Shown: piece by piece, positions 1 through 7,736 of the stretch | Numbering within the stretch: the stretch's first letter is position 1 | How the letters are laid out: every line of letters begins with the position of its first letter | NCBI GenBank assembly: GCA_963790525.1 | Contig: CAWBOV010000002.1 | Span: forward strand, 558,001 to 622,000 | Origin: CAWBOV01 sp963790525 | GTDB taxonomy: Bacteria > Actinomycetota > Actinomycetes > Mycobacteriales > Jatrophihabitantaceae | DNA length: 64,000 bases | Reading direction: 5' to 3' | Position numbers and translations under genes: made by a program | Notes under the pieces: model-generated | Told to the model about the DNA's origin: nothing | Database searches by the model: none | The model's input: only the letters and a program-made list of their open reading frames with translations

Positions 1-419
1 TGGCGGCCGGGGTGATCGAGGCGATCGGCTGGATCGACGCGAACCTGCCCGTGTATTCGGTCAACTTCGTGCTCACGACGGCCACCGATCTGTGGGCGCT
101 GCGCTACCCGGCCACCAACGAGCTGTGGGTCCTGCAGCGACCCTCCGGCGGCTCCGCCACGGCCGGCGGTCTGGACGCGCGCACCGACCGCATCCACGCC
201 AGGTCCGACGAATTCGCCGCACGACCGAGCGTGATCCTCGCGAGCGAGCCCATGGACGCAGACCCCGGCTGGCGGCTGATGAACTCCGGCGAACTGCTGC
301 ACGTCGGGGCGGATCTCACCGTTGACAGCAGCACCCCGTTCCCCGATCAACCCATCCACGAACTCGGCCTGGCGGATCTGGACGTCACCGCGGCAACGTC
401 CCAGCGCGCCGCGCGCTGA
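1..419 (+). CDS. Class II glutamine amidotransferase, C-terminal part (cut by window edge)
   Basis: Only the last ~139 codons are present; the frame is open from base 3 and the gene begins outside the window. The segment ASEPMDADPGWRLMNSGELL resembles the C-terminal core of YafJ/EgtC-type class II amidotransferases, where an 'ASEP.D....W' strand precedes the end of the Ntn-hydrolase fold. The catalytic N-terminal Cys would lie outside the window, so the amidotransferase activity is inferred from family resemblance only. It ends 18 bases before the end of the convergent hemolysin III-like gene. Substrate unknown. Confidence 0.7.
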   Translation, partial: AAGVIEAIGWIDANLPVYSVNFVLTTATDLWALRYPATNELWVLQRPSGGSATAGGLDARTDRIHARSDEFAARPSVILASEPMDADPGWRLMNSGELLHVGADLTVDSSTPFPDQPIHELGLADLDVTAATSQRAAR

Positions 420-437
420 GCCGGATCGCCGGACGAT

Positions 438-1133
438 TCAGGCGATGTACCCCATGATCGCGATGAACTGAAGCGTCGCGGCGGCGCAGACGCATGCATG
501 GAAGACCTCGTGGTAGCCGAAGACCGTGGGGAACGGGTCGGGGCTGCGTCGGTGATACCCGATGGCCCCGCCCGTGAAGAGCAGCCCTCCGCCCACGATC
601 ATCAGCGCCGCGGGCGCGCCCGAACGGATCCAGACAGTCGGGATGACGAGCGCGCCGCCCCAACCCAGGACCAGGAAGGCGGCGCCGATCACCCGCTCCG
701 GCACCTGCATGCGGCGCAGGTGCAGCCCGGCCACGCCGAGTGCGAGCGTCCACATCGAGATCGTGGCGATGACCCCGAGCCGGCCGAGCCCCGTCAGCAG
801 GAACGTGGGGGTGGCGGTACCCGCGATCATGAACAGGATCATGACGTGGTCGGCCCGTTGCCATCGTCGCGCGGCGGCGGCCGACCAGGTTCCGCAGTGG
901 TACAGCGCGCTCACGCCGAACAGTCCCGAGATGGCGGTGACGTAGACGGTCAACGCGAGGACCCGCTCCGCGCCGCCGCCGCGGGACGCGATCGCCCACG
1001 GTCCGAGCGTCAGGCAGAGACCGAACCAGACCAGGTGCGACCAGCCGCGCATGATCGGCTTGGCGTAGTGCAGATTGCGGACGGCGTCGAAGTGCGAGGT
1101 CCGGACGCGGGTCCGCGCGGGCGCGAGCGGCAC
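438..1133 (-). CDS. Hemolysin III family (PAQR-type) integral membrane protein
   Basis: 231 aa, about seven hydrophobic segments. It carries the family landmarks in order: KPIMRGWSHLVW near residue 25, SALYHCGTW near 75, DHVMILFMIAGTATP near 95 and the C-terminal VFGYHEVFHACV. The three conserved His positions (SALYH, GYHEVFH) are the presumed metal site of the PAQR fold. The start is GTG; an internal ATG at PIMRGW would cut into the conserved region. Despite the family name, a haemolytic role is not implied; the bacterial members are poorly characterised membrane proteins, possibly hydrolases. Intact frame, length typical. Confidence 0.85.
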   Translation of the reverse strand: MPLAPARTRVRTSHFDAVRNLHYAKPIMRGWSHLVWFGLCLTLGPWAIASRGGGAERVLALTVYVTAISGLFGVSALYHCGTWSAAAARRWQRADHVMILFMIAGTATPTFLLTGLGRLGVIATISMWTLALGVAGLHLRRMQVPERVIGAAFLVLGWGGALVIPTVWIRSGAPAALMIVGGGLLFTGGAIGYHRRSPDPFPTVFGYHEVFHACVCAAATLQFIAIMGYIA

Positions 1134-1294
1134 GGCGGCGATTTCGGTGGGGGACTCACCCGGATGTCCGCTGTGAGCGGGTGCTCTGGGAGTTCCACGG
1201 CCGTCGGCGGGAGAACTCTGTCGGACTGGCTGGAGGGCTCAGCGCCACTCACGGTACCCCCGCGTACGGTCGCCGCTCGGTGCGCGGTTCAGCT

Positions 1295-2245
1295 CTACCC
1301 TGCGGCGGCGGCGCTGTCCTCCAGCACCTTGCGCGCGAGAGCGCTGTGCGTGACGAGGGCGTTGACGAGGCCGCCCTTCAGTGCATACCGCACGGCGTCC
1401 GCCTTCCCCTCCCCGTAGGCCACGGCCAGCACGGTCTCGATGGAGGCCAGCTGCTCGGCGGTGATGCCGATGATCCGCTTGCTCAGCGGGGTGGTGACCT
1501 GCCGGCCGTCCTCGTCGATGAAGGCACCCGAGATCTCCGCGCGGACGCCGAGTTGGCGCGCCTTCTCCCGGCTCGGCTGGTCGATCGTGTCGAAGATCGT
1601 GGACTGACCCGCGGACCACGCGCCGATTCCCACGGCGGCGATCGTCACCTCGGCCACCATCGCCGCCGCGCGGGCCACATCGGGCTGGCGGCGCAGGGTG
1701 CGCGCGGTAGCCGCGTCGGGCACGACGAGCGGAGCGTAGAAGACGTGCGCAGCGCCGCCGCCGGCCCGCGCCACCCGACGCACCAACTCCAGCACGTCGC
1801 TTCCGTCAGGCCCCGTCAGCGCGCCGGTGAGCTGGACGGCGGCACAGCCGGGCAGCGGAGCGGGAAGAGTGCCGATCCCGCGCAGCGATCGCGCCCACGC
1901 CAGGCCGATGACGTCGTCGGACGTGGCGATGTCGCTGAGCAGTTCGGCGGCGGCCTCACCGAGCCGGACGCGCAGGTTGGCCGGGTCGTCGTCGGTGAGA
2001 TCCAGGACGATGGCGTGCCGCAGGCCGAAGTGCTCCTGCAACTGTGCCGACAGCTCGGTGTCCACGACTCCTGGAGTGTGGATCTCGATGCGGACCGTGC
2101 CGTCGCGGCGGGCCGCTTCCAGCAGGCGCGCGACGCGGAATCGGCTGATCTTCATCTCCGCCGCCAGCTCGGACTTGGATTTGCCCTGCAGGTAATAGCC
2201 GCGGGCGACCCGTGCGGTCAGGATCAGCTCACTCGTGCGTGGCAT
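1295..2245 (-). CDS. SorC-family sugar-binding transcriptional regulator of the polyol operon
   Basis: 316 aa. An N-terminal helix-turn-helix (residues ~5-50, ending KISRFRVARLLEAARRDG) is followed by a SorC/CggR-type sugar-phosphate-binding domain (from ~60 to the end; VVTIAAVG-like core around 200 and GISGAFIDEDG-like strand near 230). The start at 2245 has GAGGAGGGCGGGGACCG directly upstream; the longer reading to 2311 would run through a palindromic operator. It is divergent from the polyol ABC operon and two 16-bp palindromes lie in the gap, so autoregulation and control of the operon are likely. Whether it acts as activator or repressor cannot be told. Effector inferred to be a polyol or its phosphate. 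Confidence 0.88.
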   Translation of the reverse strand: MPRTSELILTARVARGYYLQGKSKSELAAEMKISRFRVARLLEAARRDGTVRIEIHTPGVVDTELSAQLQEHFGLRHAIVLDLTDDDPANLRVRLGEAAAELLSDIATSDDVIGLAWARSLRGIGTLPAPLPGCAAVQLTGALTGPDGSDVLELVRRVARAGGGAAHVFYAPLVVPDAATARTLRRQPDVARAAAMVAEVTIAAVGIGAWSAGQSTIFDTIDQPSREKARQLGVRAEISGAFIDEDGRQVTTPLSKRIIGITAEQLASIETVLAVAYGEGKADAVRYALKGGLVNALVTHSALARKVLEDSAAAAG

Positions 2246-2262
2246 CGGTCCCCGCCCTCCTC

Positions 2263-2278
2263 GCGCTCGTTTGAGCGC
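2263..2278. promoter_or_regulatory. Palindromic operator copy 1 (probable SorC site)
   Basis: GCGCTCGTTTGAGCGC: 6-7 base arms around a short centre. It sits 18 bases upstream of the SorC-type start codon and is nearly identical to the copy at 2361. The paired placement in a regulator/target divergent gap is the basis for calling it an operator. Confidence 0.65.
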
Positions 2279-2304
2279 ATGACGTATCAGTTTGGCACAG
2301 ATCC

Positions 2305-2334
2305 TTGACACCTCGACAGTGCGGGCTGCATCTT
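2305..2334 (+). promoter_or_regulatory. Probable promoter of polyol ABC operon
   Basis: TTGACA at 2305-2310 and CATCTT at 2329-2334 with 18 bases between. The second operator (2361-2376) lies about 27 bases downstream of the -10 and the first lies 27 bases upstream of the -35, so the promoter is bracketed by the two palindromes. Confidence 0.5.
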
Positions 2335-2360
2335 ATGAACCGCACCACTTCGGGCGCGTG

Positions 2361-2376
2361 GCGCTCAAATGAGCGC
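2361..2376. promoter_or_regulatory. Palindromic operator copy 2 (probable SorC site)
   Basis: GCGCTCAAATGAGCGC: perfect 7-base arms (GCGCTCA/TGAGCGC) around AA. It shares the arms with the copy at 2263, 98 bases away (roughly nine helical turns), which would suit DNA looping by an oligomeric SorC protein. Confidence 0.65.
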
Positions 2377-2440
2377 ACGGGGGCAACCGGACCTGGTCCG
2401 CGAACTTGCTTGTCCATGACCAATCGTGAGGAGAATGTCC

Positions 2441-3817
2441 ATGCACATCAGGACGAAGCAGGGTGTGGCAGCAGTCTCCGCCGCGCTGCTCGCCGTCGGG
2501 CTCACCGCGTGCAGCGGTGCCGGCGGAGGCGGAGGCGGTGGGGGCGGCAGCAAGTCGATCAACGTGTTGATGGTGAACAACCCGCCGATGCTCGAACTGC
2601 AGAAGCTCACCGCCGCGAACTTCACCAAGACACACCGGCATCAAGGTCAACTTCGTCGTCAAGGTCGAGCAGGACATGCGCGACACGGCCAGCACCGAGT
2701 TCGCCAACCAGTCCGGTCAGTACGACGTCGCCACCCTGTCCAACTTCGAGATCCCCTATTACGCCAAGGCCGGCTGGATCTCCGACATGCAGGGCATCGC
2801 GACGGACTCGACCTTCGACCAGGCCGACATCCTGCCGTCGATGACCGCGGCCCTGTCCTACAACGGCAAGGTCTACGGCGAGCCGTTCTACGGTGAGTCC
2901 TCCTTCCTGATGTACCGCAAGGACGTCTTCGCCAAGCTCGGGATCACGGTGCCCGCCAACCCGACGTGGGCCCAGGTCGCGCAGTGGGCGGCGAAGGCCG
3001 ACGGCGCCGCAGCCCGGCATGAAGGGCATCTGCCTGCGCGGCCTGGCCGGCTGGGGCGACAACCTGGCCCCGCTGACCACCGTGGTCAACACGATGGGCG
3101 GCACCTGGTTCGACAACAGCTGGAACGCCCAGGTGAACACGGGTGGCTTCAAGACGGCGGCCAACTTCTACGTCAACCTGATCAAGCAGCACGGCGAGGC
3201 GGGAGCGGCGACGTTCAGCTTCCCGCAGTGCCTGAACGCGCTGCAGCAGGGCAAGGTCGCCATGTGGTACGACTCGACGGCCGCGGCCGGCTCGCTCGAG
3301 GCCGCCGACTCGCCGGTGAAGGGCAAGATCGGCTACGTCGCGGCTCCCGCACGACCAGACCGCGCAGTCGGGCTGGCTGTACACGTGGGCGTGGGCGATC
3401 GAGAAGGCGTCCAAGAAGCAGACCGAAGCCGCCAAGTTCGTCAGCTGGGCGTCGAGCAAGGCCTACGAGCAGCTCGTCGCCGGCGACACGGCCAACCCGA
3501 GCACGGGCGGCCCGACGAACGTCCCGGCCGGCAAGCGGGCCTCGACCTACTCCGACCCGACCTACCTCAAGGTCGCCGCTGCGTTCGCGACGCCGACCCT
3601 CGACGCGATCAAGAACGCCCCGGCGGCCAACCCGGGCGTCCAGCCGCGGCCCTACAGCGGCATCCAGTTCGTCGGGATCCCGTCGTTCACCGACTTCGGC
3701 ACGGCGTGCGCGAAGGACATCAGCAGCGCGATCGCCGGCTCGACGAGCGTGGACTCGGCACTGAACTCCTGCCAGAGCGCGGCCCAGGCGGCAGGGGACA
3801 AGGAGAAGAACAAGTAG
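2441..3817 (+). CDS. Polyol ABC transporter substrate-binding lipoprotein (three frame shifts as read)
   Basis: Extracytoplasmic solute-binding protein (family 1), about 457 aa after repair. Signal peptide with lipobox GLTACS, then a run of nine Gly before SKSINVLMV. Further landmarks: YDVATLSNFEIPYYAKAGW, GEPFYGESSFLMYRKDVF, LNALQQGKVAMWYDSTAAAG and C-terminal PYSGIQFVGIPSF. The start at 2441 is preferred because GAGGAG ends 7 bases before it; ATG at 2435 is too close. Homology changes frame near 2633, 3008 and 3350, each restored by dropping one base; total length is a multiple of three with three insertions. Together with two permeases and a mannitol-dehydrogenase-like gene it looks like SmoE/MtlE of mannitol/sorbitol uptake. 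Ligand is inferred from context. Confidence 0.82.
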
Positions 3818-3863
3818 TTCCCGTCCCTTCGGAACAGGTAGTTCCGTCCCAGGGGGATGAGGT

Positions 3864-3893
3864 GGCCCGGCCACGGCCGATCCTGGCCGGGCC
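3864..3893 (+). other. Intercistronic hairpin between binding protein and first permease
   Basis: GGCCCGGCCA at 3864-3873 pairs perfectly with TGGCCGGGCC at 3884-3893 (10 bp, 10-base loop), no T-run. Such hairpins after ABC binding-protein genes commonly protect the upstream mRNA so that more binding protein than permease is made; that role is inferred here. Confidence 0.6.
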
Positions 3894-3951
3894 CGCCTCA
3901 CCCGCCGATGAGCTCCATCGCACCGGCGCCACACAGCTGAGGAGGCAACAG

Positions 3952-4916
3952 ATGAGCACTACCGCGGTCGAACGAGGAGGTGCTGACCTCGCAGGTCGTC
4001 GAGGAGCGGGCGAAATCCTCGGGGATCAGCAAGTGGGGCAAGGACTCCTGGGTGCGGCGGGCCCCGCTGCTGCCGGCGCTGGTGTTCATGATCCTGGTGA
4101 CCCAGCTGCCGTTCGTGGCGACGCTCGTCATGTCGTTCCTGAACTGGAGCGCCCAGCCCGACGCCCCGGGCAAGTCCTTCGCCGGCCTCAGCAACTACAA
4201 GCGAGGTCTTCACCATCCCGGAGTACCGCAACGCCGTCTGGACCTCGATCGAGATGACGGTGACCGTGGTGGTCGTCAGCGTGCTGCCTGGGGCTGGGCA
4301 TCGCGCTGCTGCTGGACCGCAAGTTCTTCGGCCGCGGCATCGTGCGCACGATGATGATCGCGCCGTTCCTGATCGTGCCGATCGCCGCCGCGGTGTTCTG
4401 GGGCAACGGCATGCTGCAGACCGGCTTCGGCCTCGTCGACGGGCTGCTCGGCGAACTCGGCGTCAAGAACGCCCAGAACATCTCCTTCCTGACCACCCAT
4501 CCCGAAGCTGTCCATCGAGATCGAGCTGATCTGGCAGTGGACGCCGTTCATGATGCTGATCCTGCTGGCCGGCCTGCAGTCGCGCGACCCCGAGATCATG
4601 GAGGCCGCGCCGGGTCGACGGCGCCAACGCCTGGCAGATGTTCCGCGCCATCACGTTGCCGCACATGCGCCGCTACCTCGAACTCGGCGCCACGCTCGGC
4701 ACGATCTTCATCGTCCAGAACTTCGACTCGATCGTCGGCATGACCGGCGGCCAGAACTCCACCAACATCCCGTACGAGGTCTACGAGGTCTTCTACTCGG
4801 CCAAGGACTACGGCGTCGCGTCCGCGCTCGGCGTCGTCGTGGTGTTCGGCTCGATCGTCGTCGCGACCTTCGGCCTGCGCGTCGTGTCGTCGCTGCTCTC
4901 GGAGGAAGGTGCCTGA
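3952..4916 (+). CDS. Polyol ABC transporter permease 1, SmoF/MtlF type (about five frame shifts)
   Basis: CUT1-family inner-membrane permease, ~320 aa after repair. Start ATG follows GAGGAGG. First TM region PLLPALVFMILVTQLPFVATLVMSFLNW; then TMMIAPFLIVPIAAAVFWG; the cytoplasmic EAA loop reads EAARVDGANAWQMFRAITLPHM (split by a shift near 4612), which docks the ATPase. C-terminal VVVFGSIVVATFGLRVVSSLL. Shifts near 3974, 4200, 4289, 4504 and 4612 are each cured by removing one C or G. Ends in an ATGA overlap with the second permease. No ATPase gene is in the window, so a shared MsiK-like ATPase is likely. Confidence 0.82.
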
Positions 4917-5807
4917 TGACCGCCACCCTGCCCGGCACGCGACACGCGGACGGAGACCGTGACGCACGGCACCGCGCCGCCGCCGGCAACATGACCACCC
5001 TGGCTCGTCGGCCTCACCGCCTGGGTCATCGGCCTCATCTTCATCGTGCCGATCCTCTACATGCTGCTCACCTCGCTGCACACCCCGGCCAAGGCGCAGA
5101 CCTACCCGCCGAGCTGGGGCGCGTCCCTGACGCTGTCGAACTACTCGAACCTGTTCAGCGCGACCACCAACATCCGCCCGGCGCTGATCAACTCGGTCGA
5201 CGACGAGCATCGTCTCGACGATCTTCGTGCTCGCGCTGGCGATCCCGGCGGCGTACGCGCTGTCGATCAGGCCGGTGCGCAAGTGGACGGACACGATGTT
5301 CTTCTTCCTGTCGACCAAGATGCTGCCGCCGGTCGCCGGGATCCTGCCGATCTACCTGTTCACGACGAAGGTCGATCGCACCTGCCGGACAACGTCTGGG
5401 TCCTGGTCATCCTCTACACCTCGATGAACCTGCCGATCGCGGTCTGGATGATGCGGTCGTTCCTGGCCGAGGTGCCGCCGGCCATCATCGAGGCGGCGTC
5501 CATCGACGGTGCGAATACGCTGCAGATCATGCGCAAGATCGTCGCGCCGATCGCCATGCCCGGAATCGCCGCCACGTCGCTGATCTGCTTCATCTTCTCC
5601 TGGAACGAGCAGCTGTTCGCCAAGGTGCTGACCAGCGTCAACGCCCAGACCGCGCCGGTGTTCGTGAACACGCTCATCCAGACCGAGCACTCCTACCTGG
5701 CGCAGCTGTGTGCGGGCACCGTGGCCGTGTCGATCCCGGTGCTGGTGGCCGGCTTCGCCGCGCAGGACAAGCTGGTGCAGGGACTGTCCCTCGGCGCGGT
5801 GAAGTAG
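4916..5807 (+). CDS. Polyol ABC transporter permease 2, SmoG/MtlG type (about three frame shifts)
   Basis: CUT1 permease, ~297 aa after repair, overlapping the previous stop (ATGA). Seen segments: WLVGLTAWVIGLIFIVPILYMLLTS (first TM), KMLPPVAGILPIYLF, the stretch LYTSMNLPIAVWMMRSFLAE typical of polyol permeases, the EAA loop EAASIDGANTLQIMRKIVAP, and the C-terminal GAVK common to this family. Frame changes near 5004, 5210 and 5370; the last needs one lost base (or two gained), unlike its neighbours. Cotranscribed with the dehydrogenase two bases downstream. Confidence 0.82.
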
Positions 5808-5809
5808 GC

Positions 5810-7309
5810 GTGTCGACCTCGCACACGACGACCGCGCTGAACTCCGCGACGGTCGAGGCGATCGGCGCGGTGGTGCCGGTCCCGGCCTACGACCGCGCCG
5901 CGGTCACCGTCGGCATCGTCCACCTCGGCGTCGGCGCGTTCCACCGGGCGCACCAGGCGATGTACCTGGACCGGTTGATGAACGCCGGTGAGGCGCTGGA
6001 CTGGGGGATCTGCGGTGTCGGCGTGCTCCCGCAGGACCGGCGGATGCAGGAGGTGCTCCAGGCGCAGGACTGCCTGTACACCGTGGTGGTGAAGCATCCG
6101 GACGGCTCCCTCGAGCCGCGTGTCATCGGCTCGATCGTGGAGTACCTGCTGGCGCCGGACGATCCCGAAGCGGTCGTCGAGAAGATGGCCGCGCCCACGA
6201 CCCGCATCGTGTCGCTGACGGTGACCGAAGGCGGCTACAACCTCCACCCGGTGACCGGCGAGTTCGACGTGCGCAACGAGGCGGTGCTCGCCGACGCGGT
6301 GCCCGGCGCCGTGCCGTCGACGTCGTTCGGGCTGGTCGTCGAGGCCCTGGCGCGGCGCCGCGACCGCGGCATCGCTCCCTTCACGGTGATGTCGTGCGAC
6401 AACATCCAGGGCAACGGCGACGTCGCCCGGCGCATGTTCAGCGCGTTCGGCCGGCTGCGCTCGGTGGAACTCGGCGAGTGGGTCGAGGAGCACGTGCACT
6501 TCCCGAACTCCATGGTCGACCGGATCACCCCCGTCACCACCGACGCCGACCGCGAGCTGCTCGCGAGCCAGTTCGGCGTGAGCGACGCCTGGCCGGTGGT
6601 CTGCGAGCCCTTCACCCAGTGGGTGCTCGAGGACGACTTCGGGCTCGGGCGGCCGCCCTACCAGGACGCCGGCGTGCAGATGGTGAGCGACGTCGAGCCG
6701 TACGAGCTGATGAAGCTGCGGCTGCTCAACGCCTCGCCACCAGGCGCTCTGCTATCTCGGCTACCTCGCCGGTTACCGCTTCGCCCACGAGGTCTGCGCC
6801 GACCCGCTGTTCGTCGAGTTCGTCTGCGGCTACATGGACCGGGAGGCCGACGCCGACCCTGCGACCCGTCCCCGGCGTGGATCTGGAGGCGTACAAGGCC
6901 ACGCTGATCGAGCGGTTCGCCAACCCGGAGGTGCGCGACACGCTCGCCCGGCTGTGCGCGGAGAGCTCGGACCGGATCCCGAAGTGGGTGCTGCCGGTCA
7001 TCCGCGAGCAGCTGGCCACCGGCGGCGAGATCTCGCGCGGCCACGCTGGTGGTCGCGGCGTGGGCGCGCTACGCCGAGGGCGTCGACGAGTCGGGCGAGC
7101 CGATCACCGTCGTCGACCGGATCAGCGAACAGCTGACCGCCGCGGCTCGATCCCAGCGCACCGATCCGGGGGCGTTCGTCGCGCAGCGGGAGATCTTCGG
7201 CGACCTCGCCGACAACGAGCGGTTCCTCCGCGAGTACACGGCGGCACTGGACTCCCTGCACACCGTCGGCGCCCGGGCCACCGTCGCCGCCGCGGTCCGC
7301 GCTAGCTGA
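5810..7309 (+). CDS. Mannitol 2-dehydrogenase-like polyol dehydrogenase (three frame shifts)
   Basis: Long-chain NAD-dependent polyol dehydrogenase, ~498 aa after repair; expected reaction is D-mannitol (or a related polyol) to the ketose with NAD reduction. GIVHLGVGAFHRAHQAMYLD near residue 30 is the dinucleotide-binding start; VSLTVTEGGYN and FTVMSCDNIQGNG follow; the catalytic region reads FPNSMVDRITP and later YELMKLRLLN(A)SH, with the active-site Lys in the KLRLLN motif. GTG start three bases after the permease stop. Shifts near 6738, 6860 and 7042. It links the transporter to polyol catabolism: uptake, then oxidation to fructose-like product; the kinase is not in the window. Confidence 0.85.
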
Positions 7310-7722
7310 TCGGCTCGGTGGTCCGCTCGGTGGTCCGCTCGTGTGACCAGCAGCTCCGTCAGCTGGGTGAGGCCGAAGAACTGCGCCACCTGCAGCGCCG
7401 AGCGCTCGCCGGCGGCCGGGTCCGCGCCGGCCGCCAGGAGTGACCTGACGACCGGGACGGACTGACGGAACACCGCGGCGCCGAGCGCGGTCTGCCCGCG
7501 ATCGTTGACGCGGCCGGTGTCGGCGCCGCGGCGGAGCAGCATCGCCACGGTGTCGGCCTGACAGTGGTACGCGGCCAGGATGAGGAGCGAGTCACCGGCG
7601 CCGTTGGTGAGGTTCACGGGAATGCCGCCGGCGATCGCCGCCTCCAGTTCTGCCGTCTGCCCGCTGCGCGCCAGGTCGACGACGCCGAGCAGATACGCGA
7701 TCTCCTCATCCGTCACGGTCAT
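7069..7722 (-). CDS. Ankyrin-repeat protein (probable true end at 7302)
   Basis: Residues 1-130 form about three ankyrin repeats (AGDSLLILAAYHCQADTVAMLL, GQTALGAAVFRQSVPVVRSLLAAGADP, ALQVAQFFGLTQLTELLV). Beyond LLVT the reading turns into low-complexity RADHRADHRAD and then 80 residues antisense to the dehydrogenase, which is implausible. Removing one base near 7345 gives TERTTERTTEPIS followed by a stop at 7302-7304, making a ~139-aa protein that ends 7 bases inside the convergent dehydrogenase. The tail is encoded by a 12-bp tandem repeat (7314-7337). Function: cytoplasmic protein-protein interaction; small ankyrin genes often sit next to catalase genes, as here. Confidence 0.75.
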   Translation of the reverse strand: MTVTDEEIAYLLGVVDLARSGQTAELEAAIAGGIPVNLTNGAGDSLLILAAYHCQADTVAMLLRRGADTGRVNDRGQTALGAAVFRQSVPVVRSLLAAGADPAAGERSALQVAQFFGLTQLTELLVTRADHRADHRADQLARTAAATVARAPTVCRESSAAVYSRRNRSLSARSPKISRCATNAPGSVRWDRAAAVSCSLIRSTTVIGSPDSSTPSA

Positions 7723-7736
7723 GGCGGCAGCGCCTC

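Noticed and set aside
4550..6907. A 785-residue open frame spanning the second permease and the dehydrogenase
   Set aside because: Its first half is Arg/His-rich out-of-frame reading of permeases; only the part from 5810 matches a protein family.
2441..7309. Gene decay or programmed frameshifting in the polyol operon
   Set aside because: Too many shifts, no slippery heptamers, no in-frame stops inside homologous segments, and the same pattern occurs in pst genes; sequencing error is simpler.
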